DNA of 5,877 nucleotides, from NCBI GenBank assembly GCA_009776995.1, contig WRMR01000328.1:1-5877 (forward strand), written 5' to 3'. The DNA is from Planctomycetaceae bacterium (GTDB taxonomy: Bacteria > Planctomycetota > Planctomycetia > Pirellulales > Thermoguttaceae). Of the stretch, positions 4,592-5,877 are shown piece by piece. How positions within the stretch are numbered: the stretch's first letter is position 1; the number at the start of each line of letters is the position of its first letter. The translations under genes and the position numbers were made by a program. The notes under the pieces are model-generated. The model was given only the letters and a program-made list of their open reading frames with translations, searched no databases and was not told the DNA's origin.

Positions 4592-5877
4592 ATGATGAAA
4601 ATTCCCGGACTTGTTGTTTTCATAAGCTCTATTATTCTGTATTCTCCCGCTTTCGGAGAACCTTCGGTTATTTCACTTGACGGAATCTGGACACTCCGTC
4701 ACGATCCGGAGAACATCGGAAAAGCCGAGAGTTGGTGGGATTTTCCGGGCGACAAAGAGAGGCTTGTCGAAGTTCCTGTTCCCGGCACCGCGCAACTTGT
4801 CATGCCGGACAAACGGGGCGTTTTCTGGTACTACCGAACCTTTGCGGCTCCGGAAAATCCCCATCCGCAGGGACGCTATGTTCTTCGCTTATGGCAGGCC
4901 GATTATTACGCCGATGTCTGGCTCAATGGACAATTGCTCGGCAGTCACGAGGGCAGTGAAACGCCGTTCGAATTTGATGTGACAGAGGCGATTTCTCCCG
5001 GTGCCGTCAACAGGCTTGCCGTACGCATCGTCAATTCGATGGACTCTCCGATCGACGGAATCGTATTACGGGAAACCGCTCACCGCAATCGAACGCCGTG
5101 GATTTCCGCCGGAAGCGATGTGACGCAGGGAGGACTGACCGATTCCGTCGAACTGCTGATCGTTCCGGCGATTCGGGTCAAGGATATTTTCGTGCGTCCG
5201 AACTTCCATACCGGCGAAATTGCGGTACGAACGACGCTGGAAGGCCCTGTCGATCCCAGGCCGTTCATCGGCAAAAACGTTGCGGTGACCATTGACGTTG
5301 CGCCGGCCCTTGGTGGTGAAACACTCCTCCATCATGCGATGACGGTTGTATTTTCACCGGAAAATCCGGTCATCGAAATGACACTCCAACTCAACGGGTT
5401 TCGGCCGTGGGATGTGGATGATCCCTACATGTATCGGGTGAGCGTTCGAACACAACTCGAAGGCGAAAACGGCTTCAGTGAATTATCGACCCGATCCGGT
5501 TTCCGTGATTTTCGTTTTGAAAACGGGGCGTTCCGGCTCAATGGCCGTCGTATTTTTCTGAAATGCTCCCACTCCGGTGCGGATACGCCGATCGGTCTGC
5601 GAGTTCCGCTCGACCGGGAAATGCTCCGAAAAGACGTCATCTTCTGCAAAACGATGGGATTCAACGCGATCCGATACATCGCCGGAATGCCGCCGCGAAT
5701 GCTCCTCGAACAGTGTGATGAGAACGGAATGCTCGTTTACAACGAATGTTTTGCAGCGTGGTGCATGGGTCTGTCAGATCATTTCGAACGCCGTTTCATC
5801 GACGCAACCCGTGAGATGATTTTGCGAGACCGTAATCATCCGAGTGTCGTCATTTGGGGACTCATCAACGAGATGAC
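4592..5877 (+). CDS. Secreted glycoside hydrolase family 2 enzyme (partial, 3' end outside window)
   Basis: From the ATG at 4592 there are 428 codons with no stop before the right edge. Residues 1-22 look like a signal peptide: Lys3, a hydrophobic core and a likely cut after AFG. The mature protein begins near SLDGIWTL and has the GH2 order. A jelly-roll sugar-binding domain (about 25-190, with WYYRTF at 79-84, VWLNG at 109-113 and HEG at 119-121) is followed by an Ig-like domain (about 195-300) and the start of the TIM barrel (FRLNGRRIFLK from about 314, GFNAIRY at 356-362, DENGMLVYNE at 376-385). The last residues, RNHPSVVIW...NEM, place the expected acid/base at Glu427; the nucleophile is beyond the window. 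GH2 enzymes are retaining beta-galactosidases, beta-glucuronidases, beta-mannosidases and relatives; the sugar cannot be assigned. A second ATG follows at once at 4595. The ribosome binding site is only a purine stretch (AGAAAAGAAAGA). An in-frame TAA at 4562-4564 rules out a longer start. Confidence 0.9.
   Translation, partial: MMKIPGLVVFISSIILYSPAFGEPSVISLDGIWTLRHDPENIGKAESWWDFPGDKERLVEVPVPGTAQLVMPDKRGVFWYYRTFAAPENPHPQGRYVLRLWQADYYADVWLNGQLLGSHEGSETPFEFDVTEAISPGAVNRLAVRIVNSMDSPIDGIVLRETAHRNRTPWISAGSDVTQGGLTDSVELLIVPAIRVKDIFVRPNFHTGEIAVRTTLEGPVDPRPFIGKNVAVTIDVAPALGGETLLHHAMTVVFSPENPVIEMTLQLNGFRPWDVDDPYMYRVSVRTQLEGENGFSELSTRSGFRDFRFENGAFRLNGRRIFLKCSHSGADTPIGLRVPLDREMLRKDVIFCKTMGFNAIRYIAGMPPRMLLEQCDENGMLVYNECFAAWCMGLSDHFERRFIDATREMILRDRNHPSVVIWGLINEM

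Noticed and set aside
4450..4680. A 76-codon plus-strand open frame before and into the GH2 gene
   Set aside because: It overlaps the GH2 signal peptide region in another frame and has no family resemblance; the GH2 frame has a signal peptide and domain motifs.

Overview
The window reads as a stretch of bacterial chromosome with moderate GC in the genes, much lower GC between them, long spacers and weak ribosome binding sites. The gene mix is a thioester-reductase-like SDR, a large MMPL/RND exporter and a secreted family 2 glycoside hydrolase. This would fit the Planctomycetes-Verrucomicrobia-Lentisphaerae group, but that is an inference from style and content; there is no rRNA or other marker gene here. 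I see no phage, transposase, CRISPR array or tRNA.

Layout. (1) 1-1187, minus strand: the N-terminal 395 codons of an NAD(P)-binding SDR of the male-sterility / thioester-reductase type, running off the left edge. The long plus-strand open frame over the same DNA is only its antisense shadow. (2) 1188-1606: an AT-rich divergent regulatory region. It holds a good minus-strand sigma70-like promoter for the SDR, an inverted repeat over the SDR start codon, and, nearer the exporter, a -10-like TATAAT and repeated TTTGCG elements. (3) 1607-4018, plus strand: a complete MMPL/RND-superfamily transporter of about 803 aa. (4) 4019-4591: about 570 bases with no intact recognised gene. It contains an 11-bp tandem duplication, a short relic with strong similarity to fumarylacetoacetate hydrolase (FAH) family proteins, a terminator-like hairpin, a direct repeat of TGCGCAAAA and a promoter. 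(5) 4592-5877, plus strand: the first 428 codons of a secreted glycoside hydrolase family 2 enzyme, cut by the right edge just after its predicted acid/base glutamate.

How the parts may work together. The divergent SDR and MMPL genes probably belong to one lipid or polyketide-like pathway: the SDR would reduce an acyl thioester or a related intermediate, and the MMPL protein would move a lipidic product across the inner membrane. The GH2 enzyme is a separate polysaccharide-degradation function, although one 12-base motif (GAWTTGCGCAAA) lies upstream of both the exporter and the GH2 gene and may mark a shared regulator. I do not see a clearly new multi-gene system. The most interesting items are the FAH relic with its overlapping hairpin, the inverted repeat on the SDR start codon, the shared motif, and the one-sided conservation of the transporter's membrane aspartate.
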